Positions 23,555 through 36,040 of a DNA stretch of 60,000 nt are shown here, in pieces. Origin of the DNA: Owenia fusiformis (taxonomy: Eukaryota > Annelida > Polychaeta > Sabellida > Oweniidae); the NCBI GenBank assembly GCA_903813345.2, contig CAIIXF020000008.1:28276005-28336004 (forward strand), read 5' to 3'. The first letter of the stretch is position 1; the number at the start of each line of letters is the position of its first letter. The translations under genes and the position numbers were made by a program. The notes below the pieces were generated by a model, which was not told where the DNA came from, ran no database searches, and saw nothing but the letters and a program-made list of their open reading frames with translations.

Positions 23555-23757
23555 ATATATATCACTTTTCTATCATAAGATTATTCGTGCATGGTTTGAT
23601 ATTAGTAATGATATAAACTATATTTAATCCTGTCACATATTACATATTATATTATAGCAATTACGATTTGAAAATTTCTCAGGAGCTAGAAATTCACTTT
23701 TGCCTATGATCACTAATACACTTTTGGTTCTATGTGGTGGTGAGTTGTGGATGAACT

Positions 23758-26700
23758 TTGTGTATATATCCTCTTATGCTTGAGTCAAATGCTGGTGTAT
23801 GGAAGGAATTGCCATTTTTTGATGTAATTGATGAAAATCAATTTCTTGAAATTGTCCCCCGTGGAAATTTGATGGAAATGTTTGAAAATAGAATCTTCAA
23901 TCCTACATTAGAAAACTTAACAATTGCTGAAGAAGCAAATACTTTATTCAATGACAATGTGAATGAAGGGATTTTAAATTGCAATTATAGAACATTAAAC
24001 CAACTTGAATCAATATTAAATACAAATGCAAATCATGATTTCTCTATAATTCACTTCAACACTCGTAGCCTTCCCAGTAAAGTAAATGATATTAGATTAT
24101 TTCTTGCTCAAATGGCTAAAAATTTACCGAAAGTGATTGTCTTATCTGAAACATGGCTGCAAGATGGTACAGAAAGTATATACAATCCACTATTTTCAAA
24201 TTACAATGCTTTTTATCGTTCTAGGAAAGACAAACAAGGTGGTGGTGTAGCTATTTTTACCTTAAAAAACATTAATGTCAAGTCAAGATCAGATCTAAAA
24301 TTTGATGATGTTAATTGTGATTCCCTATCAGTAGAAATATTAAATAATTCTTCAAAAAACATTTTAATTACTGCCATTTACAAACCACCACAAATAGACA
24401 TAAATGAATTCAATATCAACTTAAAGGCTTTCATGTCTAAAGTAGACGAGTCTAAGAAGTTATCAGTTTTGGCTGGGGATTTCAACATTGACCTTTTTAA
24501 GCATGAATTACATGACCCCACTAAAGACTTCTTGAACTTGCTTTATTCATTTAACCACCATCCCCTTATTTACCGTCCTACTAGAGTAACATCCCACTCT
24601 GCTACACTAATTGATAATATTTTTACTAATATAAATAACATAAAGCATGGTGATGTAATAATTATGGACATATCTGATCATTTTCCTGTATTTGCATTAA
24701 CTAGTACTGTATTGAGGAAGTCCACAAGCAAAGACATTTCATATAGAATTTTTGATAAGCAGAGTATTGGAAATTTTAAACAAAAGTTGAGTGTTTTAAA
24801 CTGGGATATTTTGCAAACTACAGATGATGTAAATGATTGCTTTGAAATATTTTCAGATATTTTTCAAAACATATACAATGAATCTTTTCCTCTTAAATTA
24901 AAGAAAGTGAAACTTTTTGTTGATACTTCTAAGCCATGGATTACAAATGGGATTATCACATCAGCCAAGCAAAAAATAATCTTTATCGTAAATTTATGAA
25001 GACCCCTAGTGAAGAAAATGAAAGAAACTATAAAAATAAAGCAAGGTTCAGAGCTATTTTGAGAGCTGTAGAAAAAAACCACTATCGGAATCAATTTGAA
25101 ACTGCATCTGGAAATATTAAACAAACCTGGAATATTATCTCTGACATTTTAAATAGAAAAAAACTTCATACAGTGGTTCAAAACGAATTTCTGGTCGATG
25201 GTATTGCAGTAAATGATAAAAAGTTGATTGCCAATAAATTCAACTCATTCTTTTCTTCAATTGGATTAAAATTAAGCTCTAAAATTCCAGAGTCAAACAG
25301 AACACCAAATGAATATATTAGTAATATGGGACATTTTGAAAATAGATTTCACTTAACACCAGTTGATGAAACAGAATTGTCATTATTAATACAAACTTTG
25401 AAAGACAAGGCAGCATCTCTTGATAATATTAAACCGATTATTGTAAAACATGCAAAAAATGAACTTATACAGCCTTTACTTTTGATATTCAATAAATCCT
25501 TCCAACAGGGAATTTTCCCGGATAAACTCAAAATAGCCAAGGTAACACCAATTTTCAAAAAAGGTCAAAAAGACAATTTCTCAAACTATAGACCAATTTC
25601 AGTCTTGCCAGTTTTTTCTAAACTTCTAGAAAAACTTATTAACTTTAGGCTCTGTAATTTTATCACAGAAAACGAAATATTATATATACATCAGTATGGC
25701 TTTCAGAAAAATGTCTCTACCTTTATGGCAATCTTAACTTTTGTTGAAAACATACGACATGCGCTGGAGAACAATGAATATTCGCTTGGTTTTTTTTAGA
25801 CTTGTCTAAAGCCTTTGACACCATTAATCATAAAATCCTTCTCGATAAATTTAATTTTTATGGAATTCAAGGGTCTGAACTTTCTCTTTTTAAATCATAT
25901 CTAAAAGATCGAAAGCAAATTGTATCATATAACAATATTGACTCTGATTTACAAAGTATATCATGCGGTGTGCCCCAGGGTTCAGTCCTTGGGCCGACAT
26001 TATTCATATTATATGTAAATGATATGTTTAAGGTTTCCAATATTCTTAAAAGCGTAATATTTGCTGACGACACTAATTTGTTGGCCTCAGATAAAGATTT
26101 GAAATCTCTAATAGAAAAGGTTAATGATGAACTTGATCTTATGGACGATTGGTTCAAAGCAAATAAATTGTCAATAAACTATTCTAAAACAAAATTTATC
26201 TTGTTCAATAAACAGAAACGACAAATCTTTAGAGATATTAAAATTGATATGTCCGGGAAACAAATTGAAAGAGTAAAATCTATCAACTTTTTAGGTGTCA
26301 TTGTTGATGAACATATTACCTGGAAAGAACATATTAAACATATAGAAGCAAAAATATCCAGAACAATTGGTCTCTTATATAAGATTCGCCACCTTTTCGT
26401 CTTTTGGCAATCTATAATTCCCTGATATACTCACATATAAATTACTGTAATTTAATCTGGGGTGGCCATAGCAATGCTCATACAAATGAGCTGCATTCTC
26501 TACTTCTATTTCAAAAGAGATTCCTTCGAATATTAGACAACCAGCCAATAATGGCACATTCAGCACCTCTCTTTAAGAAGTACAACATTTTACCTGTAAA
26601 CCAGGTGTATGAATTTAATGTTTCGAATTTTGTCTATTGTTGTATTTACCAGGAACCTGTTTATTCAAAACTATATAATGATTATTTTAATCAAAATGAA

Positions 26701-26892
26701 TATTTTCACAATTATCCTACCAGAAGAAGTCATGATTTACATGCTAGGGCTTACAAAACAAAAATAGGGTTATATTCAATCAAAGTACAGGGTCCAAGAA
26801 TCTGGAATTCTATCTCAGATCATGTCAGATTTTTGCCTTCTTTACTTCAATTTAAAATGAATAGAAAGAAAAACTTAATTGCTGAAATATAA
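23758..26892 (+). pseudogene. LINE ORF2: endonuclease-reverse transcriptase, three frameshifts
   Basis: The APE-like endonuclease nicks target DNA and the reverse transcriptase primes on it. Endonuclease motifs are readable at 24040-24710: IIHFNTRSLPSKVNDI, LSETWL, GGGVAIF, AIYKPP, AGDFNIDL, DNIFTN, DISDHFPVF. RT motifs follow: NYRPISVLPVFSKLLEKL, SKAFDTINHKILL, GVPQGSVLGPTLFILYVNDM and FADDTN (the AxDD catalytic box at about 26060). The C-terminal part has INFLGVIVDEHITWKEHI and PTRRSHDLHARAY. The frame changes in an A-run near 24975, in a T-run near 25793 (just before the DLSKAFD box) and near 26400, so the copy is inactive. Confidence 0.88.
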
Positions 26893-27469
26893 TTATATAT
26901 TGTCACCTCATCTACCTTTCCATCCATACATTTTTTCCTAAACTGAAATAGAGTTAACACACATTGGCAGCCACAACCCACCACCACTAGCCATAAGTTA
27001 GATGCATATATATGCTATCAATATGTATAGTTATTATTAAATTTTCATTTTTGTCACTAAAACAACTTCATACACTTGTTAAAGTGTCAGTTGGTGTATA
27101 ATTTATGTATCATAGTTTGACAATAAAGTATGTAACTAACTATAAAAAAAGTACATTTGTGCATCCCCTTGGGTTGACTAAAGCTGAAAACGATGGATGA
27201 TCGATGAGAGATATAGCACAAGAAGCGTGAATTTCTTTACTGCATTCCCGGGCTTCAGTTTCAACAGCACCAAAAATTACTAATACGAGACTGGCCGCAA
27301 ACTGGCACCGAATTGCCTCTCTGCAATCAGTTACACGAGGGGAAAGTGTTCCCGTGTATATACAACCTACCGCCGAGCAAGACACGCATATACCGCCTAT
27401 CAAATGTTTGGTTAACTACATCTCATACGTAAATGGACAATAAAGGTAATATTGGACCTCTATCAATTA

Positions 27470-27897
27470 CCCAAATGCGAGTAGGTAGTTACCAATTTCA
27501 CCACCAGGTGGCTGATTCGGGTCAATTAACATGGCAGGTATATAAGAAAGTTCCCTTAAACTTGAATATTATCAATTTAATTGGCTCAATTTTCATATAA
27601 CCCTTATGTTCCTGATACTTATACTAATGAAAATATGTCCAGTAAAGCAAAATATTATCTGTCCACTAAAAGAAAAGATATTTCATTTTTTGTGATTTTA
27701 TAGCATGGGGTCTATGGGGAATCTCCCCGAGCTAGAAGTCACATTTTCAAAGAAAATTAATTTTTCAAAGTTGATAAACACTTTTTAAAACCACATTTCT
27801 AAATGTAATTTTACATGTAGATTTCAAATATTATATTACTTTGACTGGATTTTGAATTTTTAATGACGTAAATCAAGATTATTTCTACTCGCATCTG
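27470..27897 (+). repeat. Dispersed 0.42-kb element with ATGCGAG ends (copy 2)
   Basis: Second copy of the 17168-17585 element, direct orientation. Here the flanks ACCCA and TGGGT extend the inverted ends. Confidence 0.75.
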
Positions 27898-28369
27898 GGT
27901 TATTTCCTTGGATGTTTAGAATCGTTGATGTTCTAACAGGCGGAATACTGGCCTTGAATCATAGTTGAAATATATTTGTTATGTCCAAATTAAGAGATAA
28001 GTTAAACGTATAATGGTTTTTGATTTGTTTTTCTCATCATACTCGCTTTAATTAATAATGAGCCATACATAAGACATACTTGGGCCGGTAAATGTATGTC
28101 ATATGTATAATATATTAAGTGTCAAAATATTAGGTCAAAATAGCACTTTTGAACAGCAAAATCTTCACATAAACTTTGTCCTAAAAGATCCGATGTTATC
28201 GGACCCGATGAGATCGACGAGTAACATTATAAAGATCCGAAAATATCTTGAGTAAATGATCTCATCAGAATCCGAACATTACTTGAGTGAAATCTGTTAA
28301 GATCCGATTATATAGTCGAGTCTATGTCATGCTGATGATGAAATAGTGTTATTGTTACTTTTAGGAGTT

Positions 28370-28900
28370 TTCGAACCTTGATTTAATTGCCTTTATCGGA
28401 AGGGTTACTCGTTATTGATACTATTGTAACATTTTGACCCAGACTGACACAACAGAAATTAGACTATCAACATTGTAGGATAGGAAAAGCGCGGAATTGC
28501 GTTTAAATCAATTATGAATGATTTTTCTTCATTTTAGGAGCCGTTGTACTGATATTTTAGTCAAACTTGAGAGCGAAAGAATTGCATTTAAATCAATTAT
28601 TATCCATATTTATTGATAAAAATGAATATGTGTCACGTTCCTAACCTCTACTGGTCAATCTTTTTTCATTTTAGTAGCCTTTCTACTGATATCTTATTTT
28701 ATACAATATTGAGACCTAATTTCTGTTGTGTCAGTCTGGGTCAAAATGTTACAATAGTATCAATAACGAGTAACCCTTCCAATAAAGGCAATTAAATCAA
28801 GGTTCGAAAAACGAATATGTGCCACGTTCCTAATTTCTACTGGTCAACCTTTTTTCATTTTAGTAGCCTTTCTACTGATATCTTATTTTATTCAATATTG
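28370..28900. repeat. Inverted repeat of about 95 bp with a partly duplicated interior
   Basis: 28370-28463 (TCGAACCTTGATTTAATTGC through CAGACTGACACAACAGAAAT) is mirrored at 28716-28811. The segment CTACTGGTCAAxCTTTTTTC plus ATTTTAGTAGCCTTTCTACT occurs at 28649 and again at 28840. The flanks (28170-28320) repeat AGATCCGA-like words. Otherwise 27900-29364 shows no coding signal. Confidence 0.65.
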
Positions 28901-29364
28901 AGATCGAATGAGCATAACGGGTAAACTTTGCACATTTTAGACCAATCAAAATATATAACTATTTTTCATATGTTTACCGTCTTGGTAGATACAAAATAAC
29001 ACGTACCAAACTCATTGGATTATGAGCATAGTCAGATAGAAGTGGTGATATCATCAACAATGAAAATTATGGTGATTCGAGTGAAAGCATGAATTCAATC
29101 TTTTAAAGAACTTCGCAGGACACAGACGTTGACGTATAGTGCTGCCGGAATTATATCAAATTAACAGGAATATTTGTGATATACTTCATGTTTTGTATGA
29201 TCATTCGAAAGCTTACTCACTACCTCATCGGGTTTTACTCACGGTATAATCGGAATACTCAGGCGGTAGCATCGGGTCCTATTGAATCGTACTCGTGGTA
29301 TAATCGGGTCTTTCATTTTCAACTTTCCCCGGTGATTTCAATGATATGCAACTTATGGCAGTGA

Positions 29365-30183
29365 AACAAATGTGATATTTGCACCTATTGTATCAGACGA
29401 TGGGCTCAAGATCTGAGACTGGACTCTCACAATGTAAAACAATACGCTACATATACGTTACAAGGTACAAAAGAAAAACTCGAAAATGTCAGTACCACAG
29501 TTACCACTAACACAACGATAGTAAACCACACGGGAATAAACGACATAAGACAGCATGGAAGCCCAGAAACGGCTGCAGATGAATATATAGAATGGGCGAG
29601 AAACACGGCAAAAGACTGCAAGAATCTCATTATATCTTTACCATGCCCGACGGAAGATAGACGATTAAATGAGGACATCGCAATATTTAAAGATCGTATA
29701 AGCCAGGGACTTAAGAACACTGAAAAAGTACATTTCATTATGAACCACGAATTTGGAGATAAAGATGGCTTTCTAAACCGACAATACAAAGAATTCGGGA
29801 AAACACACTGCCATTTGAATAAATACGAAGGGACATACTTATTAGCCGGCAACATCAAGTACAAAGTACAATATGTGATGGGTGTCCCGAGAGTTAAAAG
29901 GGATAGTGCACAAAACAGGCGACAGTTCATGGACAATGACACGAAAAACATACAACCTTTCACACACAGATGGAATGTAGACCGAAATAGGGGGAGAAAC
30001 ACCAATGAAGATAGAAGAGGAGATACGATAAACGGTAGATGGCCCAACGATCGAGAAAATAGATCTGACAAGAGGTTTGATAGAACCGAGCACGTATATG
30101 ATAGTCGCGACGAGTGTCAAGGCCAGAGTAGTTTAGATCTCTTGATTGAAGCTCTAAATAAGGTTGTACAGAACAGGCGCTGA
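29365..30183 (+). pseudogene. LINE ORF1 with SGNH-hydrolase-like domain, 5' truncated
   Basis: The frame opens directly after a TGA at 29362-29364 with no start, beginning CDICTYC, possibly the remains of a zinc-binding motif. The middle reads TIVNHTGINDIRQHGSPETA, then NLIISLPCPTED. In SGNH/GDSL esterases a GxND block follows a hydrophobic strand, and I read VNHTGINDI as that block. The tail is strongly charged (RNRGRNTNEDRRGD, RWPNDRENRSDKRFDRTEH), typical of nucleic-acid binding. About 272 codons to TGA at 30181-30183. The nucleophile serine block would be upstream of the truncation. Confidence 0.65.
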
Positions 30184-30498
30184 ATATAAAAGACAATAAT
30201 TCAGTGCTACGTTAAGAACGATATTCAGTTCTGACATGAAAGACAAACATGTTATAGTTATTTTTTATTTTTTGTTTTTGTTTCTATAGCTGTAAGGTTT
30301 ATTAAGATATATTCGATGCATGACTTCATTAAGTATAATTACAGTTGATTTGCATGAAAACTGCAAGTGTGTACTTGAAAAGAAAAAAGGTATAATTGTA
30401 CTTGAAAAGAAAAAGTATAGTTGAAAAACACTTCATGAGTAGATTTTCTGGTTAGCTGAACATAATAACATATATTCATAGTTTATAATAGAACAGAC

Positions 30499-33400
30499 AT
30501 GGTTATATCTAACGTCGAGGTAGCATCATATAATGTACATGGTCTCTTTAAAAGGGAGGATGGAAGTCGATTGTCGAAACTAGAAGACGATACATTTATC
30601 AACGAAATAACAGCTGATATTTTTGCATTGAGTGAAATTAAAGCAATGGAAAGTGATAATATCGATATAAATGGGTACAGTTTAAAGAAAAAACTTATTC
30701 GACCAAGGTTAGGTAAATCTATACATGGAGGAATGGCAGTTTATGTGAAAGAAAAGTTGAGACATATTGTAAAATTTGTTAAAAGTGGAGATTATGATTA
30801 TGTATGGATTAAACTAGAAAAAAAGGTTTCAAGTTGATGGCGGATATTTATATATGTTTTGTGTATAGACCACCTTCAGAAAATTCAAAATATAACATAA
30901 GTAGAAATAATAAAGAATCAATTTTTGAAAAAATTGAGATGGACGTAGCTAATTTTAAAAAAATGGGGAATGTTATGATAATGGGGGATATGAATGCCCA
31001 CGTAAATGCCCAAATGGATAAAGATTTCATTCAGGACGATGATAATGACGAGCTTAATGATTTCCTACCAGCAAATTACCAAGTAGATAATGTTATGAGG
31101 GACAGAAATTCCCAAAAATATGAAAAAACTGATGCATGGGGCAAAGTCAAGTCAGATGCGTATTCTAAATGGTAGGACAGTGGGTGATAGTATGGGGAAA
31201 TTGACGTGTTACCAGTACAACGGTGCTCCGACAATCGACTTCTGTATTGTAGATCTAGGATGAAGTATAGATGTAGAGTTATTAAAAAAAGTATTGTTTT
31301 TTAAGGTTCAAGATTTAACAGAGTTTTCTGATCATTGTCAAATATGTGTTGCATTAGACATGGTAAGAGTGTTGAACGATAACGAAGATATTACGAATCT
31401 AGAACCAATTCCCGTGACTCCTTAATGGAATGATATTATTGCTGAAAAGTTTAAGGTACACATGAGCTCAGTTGGAGTTGAACAAGAAATAAAACATGTT
31501 ATGGGAATAAAACTTAGAGAGTATAATAGCAACAAAGATTACCTGAACGATATTGTTAAAAAAATAGTTGATATTTATAAGACCAAGAAGGTGAAGAACA
31601 AATGGTTTGATACAGATTGTAAATGTTTGAAAAAACGAATAAGAAATATTGGAGTACTAGTAGGGCAATGCCCAACAGATGGAAATATTAAAGAATTGTA
31701 TAGATTAAGAAAAATATATAAATCAGTTATACGTAAAAAGAAACGAGAATATAAGGATAAATTGGTGAGAGGTGTAATGAAACTAGAAAAAATGACCCGA
31801 AAGCATTTTGGAAAACCATAGAGGAATTCAAAGATGGTAAACATGATGTTAAGGATGATAAATGTAATCAAATAGCTCCCGATAAATGGGTTCGATATTT
31901 CAAAGATTTAATGAAAGAGAATATGGAACAAGTTGGTAAATATGATAGCGAAAAGGATAATAATTATACTTTTATTGACATAGAACACTTTAATCGTGGA
32001 ATATCAATGAAAGAACTTAAAAAAAGTATAAATAAGTTGAAGAGCAATAAAGCCGTTGGTTTAGATTCAATTAGAAATGAAATGTTAAAAAATAGTCCAG
32101 ACATGTTGATACAGGTGATAAGAAATCTTTTTAATAATATCCTTGACAATAACATTTACCCTACTCAATGGAGAGAGAGTCTAATTAAACCTTTATTTAA
32201 AAGTGGAGATTATTTATTACCAAATAATTATCGTGGGATTGCGTTATCAAGTGCAATGAGTAAATTGTTTGCGGATATTTTGAATAAAAGAATGGAAGAA
32301 TTCATAGAGTCGCAAAATATAATTCATAGAGAACAAATCGGGTTTAAAAAGAATTGCCGAACTGCAGATCACTTATTGATATTGAAACAGCTAATTGATA
32401 AATACGTGACGGTAGGGAAATATTTATATACATGCTTTGTAGATTTCAGAAAAGCCTATGATAGCATACCCAGGCCACTTTTATTGCAGAAATTAAAAAA
32501 TCTAGGCATGGGAGGCAAAATATATGACATAATCGATAACATGTACTCAAGTGTCATATACAGAGTAAAACTTAAAAACGGGTTAACAAGTCCAATACAC
32601 TCTAAATTAGGATTAAAACAAGGCTGCTTAATCAGTCCTTTATGTTTCAACTTATATATAAATGACATAATAGATATTTTTGATGACCAATGTAAGCCTG
32701 TCAAAATCAGTAGTAATGATAAAACGTTAATAAATGTACTCTTATATGCGGATGATCTGGTCTTGATATCAGAAACAAATGAGGGACTACAATACTGTCT
32801 TGATAAACTAAAAACATATTGTTCAAAATGGAAATTAAATATTAATATTGAAAAAACGAAAGTTGTGATTTTTAATAAATCAGGAAAAATAATAAAGCAC
32901 AGTCATTTTAAATTTGGAAGTATAAATATAGAAAAAGTAAATGAATATAAATATTTGGGATTTGTTTTAAAAAGCTCTGGGAGTTTGAAACATGACACAT
33001 CAGAATTAAGCAAATGAGACAAAATTTTAAGTTTTCAACTATCAATGTAGAATTGCACACAAAAATCTTTGACATGTGTGTTAAGCCTATATTATTATAC
33101 GGAAGTGAATTTTGGTCAATGCTTCACTTGAAAGTTGACAGAAGGATTAGTCAAGGGGACCTTAAACTAGAGAGTTCTTATGAAGACTTTATTCCTGAAA
33201 AAATACACAATAAATTTTGCAAATTCCTTTTAGGGGTTAACAAATATACTTCAAGTTATGCCGTCAAAAAGGATTTAGGAAGATTTCCATTAGCTATAGA
33301 CTCACTTATATATTCCATAAAATATTGGTTGAAATGTGTGCATCAAACAAACGCGGATAGCTTAATAAATATATCATTTCGGGATAAAAATAACATACAT

Positions 33401-34002
33401 GTCAAACATATGGAATGCATATTAAAGTACTTTCATTTTCAACATGTCTTTGAAAATGGGAGTACGTTTGGAATAAAACGATTACTAAAAGCAATTAAAC
33501 TTGAAATGCAAAGAAAATATATAGAACTTAATGATAGAACCATAAGGGAAAATAGAAAACTTGGAAATTATATAAAAATTGATTACAATCTGGAAAGATA
33601 TTTAACATTAAGCGTGAACAAAATGTTAATTTTTAAAATGGCCAGGTTTAGATTAGCAAACCATAATTTAAGAATTGAAACAGGGAGACACGAGAAAAAG
33701 AAAAAAGATGGCACTAAACAGCATCGACTTGAAATAAATGAAAGAATTTGTCAGATTTGCAATAAGGGGGAAGTAGAGGATGAAAAACATTTCCTTCTTG
33801 TGTGTGATGGCTATAAAAAATGTAGATTTGAATTTTTAATAAACTAAGTTTTATTGACACATTTGATAATATGTCGGATGAAGAAAAATATAACTTTTTG
33901 ATGACTTCTGATGATTTTGAAATTGTTAACGAATTGATACATTTTATAAATAAACTTTTTAATCAGCGTCGGGAGCTATTTGAAAAAGGAAAGATTGTAT
34001 GA
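30499..34002 (+). pseudogene. LINE ORF2: endonuclease-reverse transcriptase with C-terminal zinc motif, many breaks
   Basis: Endonuclease blocks: VASYNVHGLFKRED, FALSEIKAME, GGMAVYVKE, CFVYRPPSEN, VMIMGDMNAHVNAQ, and FSDHCQICVAL near 31326. RT blocks: LKSNKAVGLDSIRNEML, LIKPLFKSGD, NNYRGIALSSAMSKLFADIL, EQIGFKKNCRTADH, FVDFRKAYDSIPR, LKQGCLISPLCFNLYIND, YADDLVLIS. The C-terminus has CQICNKGEVEDEKHFLLVC, a CCHC-type zinc motif. The frame breaks near 30836, 31170 and 31815, has in-frame stops near 31261 and 31423, and shifts again near 33010 and 33845. The copy is inactive. Confidence 0.85.
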
Positions 34003-34360
34003 TAGTATTTGTGAAACAATGCATGTTGTTTTTTAACTGTATAATTATATGTAAATGTCTTGTAATTGATTTTGTGAGGAAACCAAGTGTTTGGTTTGAA
34101 ACACAATAAAATCTTGAATCTTGAATCTTGTATCTTTGAATCAAATGGAGTAAATTCAGCCATGGTTCTTACATTTTCAGACATCTTCGGGTCTTTGCTC
34201 GGCGGTAGGTTGTATATACATGGTTACTCTTTCCCCTCGTGAGTTAATAATGTTAGAATGAATGGCGCAAAGCCAGTACTCGTGAAGTTGGAAGTAGATT
34301 TAGGACCAATTACCAACCCAGTAAAATGCCATCTATCGGTTAGGATTCTTACAGTTTTAG

Positions 34361-35667
34361 GGTACTCGTTTGGTTATCATGTTGCTTATGATCAGTTTTC
34401 TTTACAAACAAAGCCGCCTGCAAAGTATGACATCGCAAAAACTCAAATGTTTCTTTCAGCATTAATTCCTAGCGGACCCCTAAGTCCCTCTGATCAAGTT
34501 TTTACCAAGGTTATCATGTATTTTCATAGTCCATTGACTATTGGAGAGGTGGTAAATTGTATTGTATTGTATATTTATTGCCTCATTTATGAGAGAATAC
34601 ATTTTTGTATAAATATAGTTTACATATAAAATATAATATACAGATAAGATTAACTTATGTGATAAAAAGTTGTTGTTTTGGAAAACATAAAAATAAAGTG
34701 ATAGAGAAATTATGTGTCAAGCAGAGCCAACAGGTTGGCTCAAAAGTACATGAATGACGCATTGCCCATTCCGAGAATAATAAAAAGGGGCATTAAGCTT
34801 GCATTAGGGTTAAATCTCAGAATGTTGTATTCTAAAGCTCTGTGGCATCTCTACCATTTAATGATGCTCTAAAATGATATCACGAAGAAGCAATTTTATG
34901 AATGAAAAGTGGTAATTTTTCAGGCTCTGTGGTGTGATCTATTGATGCAGTCTGGCAAAAGTGAGTATAGTAACTTAATAATAGATCTTCTCATCATTCT
35001 TTAATTGTGATTTATTGTGTCATGACTATCAGAAGTGGTGACATTTTGTTATAAGTCGACAACTTTTTGTGAACGGCGGTTGGCGTAAGGTGGTTAGTGT
35101 TTGGCTCGGCGTCTGTAACAAATGGTAGGTGGTGACATTTTGCATGTTAATGCCTTGTATTATGTATATATGTGGAACCTGGGAATACTAAACCAAGGTG
35201 GAACTTATACATTTATATACCAATGTTTATGTAGAATGTAGTCTTGCTTCAAGACCTGGCTCCCTAGCTATCTAAACAACCGCTAAACAACACGGTTGTT
35301 ACAGTAGATGTAGTCGACTCCAGGGTCCTGAAACAAGACTACTTAGAATGAAGTTTACGTATTTTCCTACATTAATATTATGTTCCTTTCAGCATCTAAA
35401 TTCGTATTTGATGACAGTCGCATGTGTATCGACGACATGACGCGCTATTCCATTGTGGCATCAGATGTATTGTCTCGAGAGAAATGTGAGGAGTTCTGTA
35501 TCTCAATGTCAGCTAAGAAGACAATATCAAGAGAGAGATATGTGGCTTATGAGTATACACCCAAAACAGGGGAATGTGAGATTTATCGGAGTTACTTAGT
35601 AGACACTGAGAATACAGTGCAATGTGGAGAAAGAAGACATTATAGACTCGAATATGTTTCACCCTAG
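34361..35667 (+). CDS. Three 3'-terminal exons of an unrecognised gene, ending in a PAN/apple-like cysteine domain
   Basis: Exon 34361-34551 (CAGTTTTAG acceptor, GTG|GTAAAT donor, phase 1 to 0) reads GYSFGYHVAYDQFSLQTKPP through SPSDQVFTKVIMYF. Micro-exon 34924-34960 (TTTTTCAG acceptor, AAA|GTGAGT donor, 37 nt, phase 0 to 1) reads ALWCDLLMQSGK. Exon 35393-35667 (TTCCTTTCAG acceptor) joins in phase 1 and reads SKFVFDDSRMCIDDMTRYSI, EKCEEFCISM, CEIYRSYLVD, NTVQCGERRHYRLEY, to a TAG stop. AATAAA follows at 35687-35692. Five cysteines with the spacing Cx(n)CxxxC suggest a PAN/apple-like or related extracellular domain. The three exons join in frame. Connection to the 15.5-21.1 kb exons is inferred from strand and order only. 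Confidence 0.5.
35030..35190 (+). repeat. Dispersed repeat, second copy at 56915-57050
   Basis: ACAACTTTTTGTGAACGGCG, TTTGGCTCGGCGTCTGTAAC and AAATGGTAGGTGGTGACATT, ATGTTAATGCCTT match CAACTTTTTGTTGACGGTG, GATCGGCATCTGTAAC, AAATGGCAGGTGGTGACATT, ATGTTGATGCCTT at the second site. Confidence 0.65.
35240..35338. repeat. About 100-bp hairpin element
   Basis: GTCTTGCTTCAAGACCTGG faces CCAGGGTCCTGAAACAAGAC, with AACCGCTAAACAACACGGTT as an inner hairpin. Confidence 0.6.
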
Positions 35668-35856
35668 ATACGGAACGGAATGTTATAATAAAATTAGAAA
35701 ATGTGGCTTGTATTGTACCTGGTCCTTTTATTGTCCATTTCCATATGTACGTACTGTACTGTTGGAGTCAGTTCTGGGTTCCTTCACGGAACCAGCTTTT
35801 TAACATTTTGTCCATTTAAAACTCGATCTCTTCCTTTGTACCTGTAACATGGGCTC

Positions 35857-36035
35857 ACCGTTCGCCACCGTGTGGCCAATTTTCCCGAGCTACTTTTGGG
35901 CATTAATATTTTAGTTGGTTAATTAACTTTTGCATATGATGTGATTGGTGATATCTTGCTGTAAAATTATTTGTTTCTCCACCGTGTACCCATGCCCACG
36001 GTGTGCCCCAAAGCATTCTCACGGTGACGAACGGT
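35857..36035. repeat. GCCACCGTGTGG-type hairpin repeat
   Basis: CTCACCGTTCGCCACCGTGT on the left is mirrored by ACGGTGACGAACGGTGGG on the right; CCACCGTGTACCC and CACGGTGTGCCCC lie between. Related to 19025-19110. Confidence 0.55.
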
Positions 36036-36040
36036 GGGCC

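Larger units (their letters stand above)
21231..27150 (+). mobile_element. LINE (non-LTR retrotransposon), 5' truncated, two broken ORFs, split by a foldback element
   Basis: Order: ORF1 (21261-22073), 3' part of the inter-ORF region, nested foldback element (22705-23554), ORF2 (23758-26892), and a short 3' UTR ending near an AATAAAG and an A-run at 27123-27150. The coding frame runs upstream from 21261 to a stop at 21228-21230 without a start codon, so the copy is probably truncated at about 21230. It lies in the intron after the exon ending at 21130, in the sense direction. The ORF2 style resembles L2/CR1-group elements, but the clade needs a tree. Confidence 0.88.
29365..34142 (+). mobile_element. 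Second LINE, 5' truncated, esterase-type ORF1, broken ORF2
   Basis: ORF1 (29365-30183), about 315 bp between ORFs, ORF2 (30499-34002), then a 3' end of tandem TTGAATC words (34110-34142). Short tandem 3' ends and an esterase-like ORF1 occur in several invertebrate LINE groups. I cannot fix the clade (I/Nimb-like or RTE/CR1-like) without a tree. Inserted in the sense direction in the same host gene region as the first LINE. Confidence 0.85.

Noticed and set aside
27140-27403. Minus-strand secreted protein frame, and the shared 45-bp TGCTCGGCGGTAGGTTGTAT word near 34197
   Set aside because: No splice or family support; the shared word suggests a dispersed repeat at both LINE 3' flanks rather than a gene.
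29427-30196. A 214-residue minus-strand open frame
   Set aside because: It is the antisense of the LINE ORF1, which reads as a recognisable protein on the + strand.
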